A stretch of 8,804 nucleotides of DNA from an uncultured Planctomycetota bacterium (GTDB lineage: Bacteria; Planctomycetota; UBA1135; GCA-002686595), in the NCBI GenBank assembly GCA_903829565.1, contig CAIKQM010000501.1:1-8804 (forward strand), read 5' to 3'. This document shows, one piece after another, positions 6,389-8,804 of this stretch. Each line of letters opens with the position of its first letter. The first letter of the stretch is position 1. The notes under the pieces were generated by a model. That model was given only the letters and a program-made list of their open reading frames with translations, did no database searches and was not told the origin of the DNA. A program made the translations under genes and the position numbers.

Positions 6389-7795
6389 CTAAGGGGCTCC
6401 CTGTCCGGTTTCCTTGACATTGCGCGACACGAAGGCCAGCGCTAGGGCACCGGCACCGCATACCGAGAGCACTCCATACGCGGACCGCGTCACCTGCACG
6501 AGGGCTTGCGGATTCGAGTCAATGGCACCGGCACCAAGGCCGCTAGAGACTAGGACCGCCAAGACCAACATGCCGCCGATCATGCCCAACGAGCGCGACT
6601 TGGCTCCCAACGCGGACGCTGTGTTCATGTGGCTGGCGCGCATCGCCCCCATGATCACCAGCATGTTCGGGGTCGAGAAGAGTGCGAAGCCCACTCCATG
6701 CAAGGCCAATAACAGCAGTACAAACCACGTGCCTCGCTCGGCGCTTAGCTGAGTGGCGCACATGGCCATGAGCACGATCGTGGCCACCCCTAACGCAGCG
6801 ATCCGCCTGGGTTGCCAACGATCAGCCAGTACACCGGAGAATGGAGCCCAACAGGCCATCCACGCCGCTCCAATCGCAAGGAGGATGCCGGTGGACGCCG
6901 CACTCAGCCCCAGCACCACTTGCATGTGCAGGCTCAGGAGCACGATGTTCACATAGGCATTCATGTAGAGCAGCGCCTGCACGGCCAGTGCCGCTTGGAG
7001 CACACGATTGCCGCGCAAGCTGTCGAGATCTAGCAAGGGGCGTGCGAGGCGTCGCTGCAGCACGACGAAAAGTACAGCCAACAGCACACCGGCCAGCAGC
7101 GCCAACGCGCCATCGAAGCCGTCCTGCCAGAAAGCGGAACCGTACACCATGCAGAGCACTGCCGCAGCTAGCAGGGCGGCGCTCGGGCGATGCACGGGTG
7201 GATGATCGGCTTGTTTCCAACTACAGTGCATCAAGAGCTGCACAGGCAGCGCGAAGAGCACGAGCAAGGCACCACCACCCGCGAACACCGCACGCCAACC
7301 ACCCCATTCGACCAGCCAGCCCGCGCAGAGCGGACCGATGGAGAGTCCGGCATAGGTGAAGGCGATAGCCGTGCCAAAGACTCGGCCTCGTCGTTCGAGC
7401 GGGACCAACTGTGTCAAAATGGCTGGACCAGTTGTCGTCACCACCGCAGCGCAAGCGCCTTGGAGGAAGCGCAAACCGAGGACCACTGTCATGTCGCTGG
7501 CGTAGGCGAGACAGAAGGTCAGCACGGCGAAGAGATACAGGCCGGCGCGGTACAAGGTGCGCGCATCCGTCGCATCGGCCCAACGCCCGATGGGTAGCAG
7601 AAAGCTCGCGGAACCGGCTAGAAACAAGGTCTCTACAAGGCCCAGCTCGCGCGCACTCGCCTCGAGATCGCGCGAGAGATGCGGCAACGCAACGGCCACA
7701 CCAGAGAACATGTACGCAGGCGCGAATTGAGAGGCCAAGATGGCCCACATCAACCAGCGTTCACGGCGCGCCGCCAGCGCTTGGTCGGGCTGCAT
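6389..7795 (-). CDS. MFS transporter, 14-TM DHA2-type
   Basis: This is a 468-residue inner-membrane transporter of the major facilitator superfamily. Hydrophobicity by eye suggests about 14 membrane spans, e.g. residues 15-38, 50-72, 83-101, 104-131, 140-162, 166-190, 206-223, 229-247, 265-290, 298-322, 331-350, 356-382, 404-423 and 438-456. That number, and PLLDLDSLRGNRVLQ (253-267) in the middle, fit the EmrB/QacA-like proton-drug antiporters. GRWADATDART (70-80) is a degraded motif A in the loop between spans 2 and 3. GLSIGPLCAGW (150-160) in span 5 fits motif C, typical of antiporters. The start ATG is 2 bases past the stop of the outer-membrane gene, so it is probably translated by coupling. 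Substrate cannot be told; drug or metabolite export is the likely role. No adaptor (EmrA) gene is in view. Confidence 0.88.
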   Translation of the reverse strand: MQPDQALAARRERWLMWAILASQFAPAYMFSGVAVALPHLSRDLEASARELGLVETLFLAGSASFLLPIGRWADATDARTLYRAGLYLFAVLTFCLAYASDMTVVLGLRFLQGACAAVVTTTGPAILTQLVPLERRGRVFGTAIAFTYAGLSIGPLCAGWLVEWGGWRAVFAGGGALLVLFALPVQLLMHCSWKQADHPPVHRPSAALLAAAVLCMVYGSAFWQDGFDGALALLAGVLLAVLFVVLQRRLARPLLDLDSLRGNRVLQAALAVQALLYMNAYVNIVLLSLHMQVVLGLSAASTGILLAIGAAWMACWAPFSGVLADRWQPRRIAALGVATIVLMAMCATQLSAERGTWFVLLLLALHGVGFALFSTPNMLVIMGAMRASHMNTASALGAKSRSLGMIGGMLVLAVLVSSGLGAGAIDSNPQALVQVTRSAYGVLSVCGAGALALAFVSRNVKETGQGAP

Positions 7796-7797
7796 GC

Positions 7798-8804
7798 TTA
7801 AAACCGGAAGGTCCAGCCCAGTTTGAAGGCCACGGCTTGGTCCTCGATCACGAGCGAGCCGCTCTCGCGTTGCATGTTCTGAGTCCAGACGAGGAAGAGG
7901 TCACTGCCCGGTTGGAGAATCCAACGCAACCTGCTGTTGAGGCCACCTGCATCGGACTCGTTGTCGAACTGTACGAAGTTCGCCCACGACAGCTCAGGGC
8001 TGAAGGACACCAGCCCTTTGAGGCGCACCACGTGCACCACGGCGGAACCAGCGTCCAAGTCGAGATCCGTGCGGTTCCACGCAGCCGAACCTTGGAACCA
8101 GCGGTGTGGGCGCCACCCCAGCTCGATCTCGGTGTCGATGGACGTTCCACCGTAGTACTCGCCCGCTTCTACTTTGCCGCTGACATCGAGTGCACGCTTG
8201 TTGCTGGTCTCATACTCGACGCGCGCACGGAAGAAGTCGTAGGTCCCGGCTGGAATCTCGAGCCCCTCCACAATCGCAAAGTCCGCATCAAGCACATCAC
8301 GCGTCTGCTCAAGCTCCAAGCGCAGAGCATCGCCTGTATCGAAGGTCACACCGAGGGGCTGTACTTCGATGTTGGCCGTTTGCAGCTCGTCATCGAGGTC
8401 GGTCACCAACGAGCCTTCAATCGAGTGTTCACTGCGGCGCAAGAGTCCTTCCCAGCGCGGCTCATGCGTGAACTCGGCGCTGTAGAGACGCACATCGTTG
8501 CGCGGCACGAAGCCCAAGGCCGGATCGAAGTTCTGCTGCACTTCGCGTGCGCTCATGCGCCAATCCCACACATCGTTGGGATAGGCGAGGGAAGCGCCGA
8601 AGGCGGCACCATCATCTACCGAGCCATCTTGGGAATTCATAAGGCCCCAGAGAGAGCCTTGGAGGTTCTTGTCCCCGAGGAAGGTACTGGTGCGCAGGTT
8701 GAGGTCAGTACCGACTAGTGAGTCATCGCGCTGGCCCTCGGGATCACCAGCCGTAGCCACAAGACCGAACGTGGATTGCGCACCGATGTTGCGTGCCACG
8801 CGGG
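7798..8804 (-). CDS. DUF5916-type outer-membrane beta-barrel protein (C-terminal part)
   Basis: The frame is open from the right edge to TAA at 7798 (about 334 residues), so the N-terminus, usually a signal peptide and a carbohydrate-binding-family-9-like domain, lies outside. An internal GTG at 8799 is not the true start. What is present is a run of alternating amphipathic strands, such as RVEYETSNKRALDVSGKV and LGWRPHRWFQGSAAWNR. The near-terminal block ELSWANFVQFDNESDAGGLNSRLRWI, then SDLFLVWTQN and the final LGWTFRF, are characteristic of the DUF5916 family. The terminal Phe after aromatic/hydrophobic residues is the usual signal for outer-membrane barrel assembly by BAM. The function of this family is not established; some members sit near polysaccharide-use or peptidase genes. 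The two-base gap to the MFS gene suggests a joint transcript. Confidence 0.82.
   Translation of the reverse strand, partial: RVARNIGAQSTFGLVATAGDPEGQRDDSLVGTDLNLRTSTFLGDKNLQGSLWGLMNSQDGSVDDGAAFGASLAYPNDVWDWRMSAREVQQNFDPALGFVPRNDVRLYSAEFTHEPRWEGLLRRSEHSIEGSLVTDLDDELQTANIEVQPLGVTFDTGDALRLELEQTRDVLDADFAIVEGLEIPAGTYDFFRARVEYETSNKRALDVSGKVEAGEYYGGTSIDTEIELGWRPHRWFQGSAAWNRTDLDLDAGSAVVHVVRLKGLVSFSPELSWANFVQFDNESDAGGLNSRLRWILQPGSDLFLVWTQNMQRESGSLVIEDQAVAFKLGWTFRF

Noticed and set aside
7411..8718. 435-codon plus-strand frame opposite the MFS and DUF5916 genes
   Set aside because: It spans two well-supported minus-strand genes and their junction, and its Arg-rich start has no recognisable domain.

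Overview
The window is a high-GC, gene-dense stretch from a Gram-negative bacterium that appears to use selenocysteine. Evidence for this is a selA gene, a selD gene whose catalytic residue is itself encoded by an in-frame UGA, and an outer-membrane beta-barrel gene of the DUF5916 type. The lineage cannot be fixed from the sequence. Planctomycetota or a similar environmental Gram-negative phylum would fit the gene content, but that is a weak inference.

Layout. Positions 1-4501 hold a minus-strand cluster, in transcription order selA (3083-4501), a nucleotide-sugar dehydrogenase (1762-3042), selD (643-1704) and a GDPD-fold gene that starts inside the selD 3' end at 659 and runs off the left edge. 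The gaps are 40 and 57 bases, and the last pair overlaps by 17 bases, so one transcript is plausible. A 118-base divergent intergenic region (4502-4619) with a strong inverted repeat separates selA from plus-strand recJ (4620-6380). recJ converges, with only 8 bases between, on a minus-strand pair: a DUF5916-type outer-membrane protein (7798-8804, N-terminus outside the window) and a 14-TM MFS transporter (6389-7795) starting 2 bases after it.

How the genes work together. SelD makes selenophosphate from selenide and ATP, and SelA uses it to convert seryl-tRNA(Sec) to selenocysteyl-tRNA(Sec). Because SelD here needs Sec at position 17, its synthesis depends on its own product. A stem-loop 32 nt after the UGA has the geometry of a bacterial SECIS element. 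Reading selD only from the first ATG after the UGA (position 1644) would lose the catalytic motif.

The two points most worth following are the Sec-encoding selD with its SECIS candidate, and the GDPD-like gene, which keeps the family scaffold (PENT, RTTNG, a WT(V)NDPED-like end) but has lost both catalytic histidines and the acidic metal ligands. It looks like a pseudoenzyme translationally linked to selD. No tRNA, rRNA, CRISPR array, insertion sequence or phage gene was seen.
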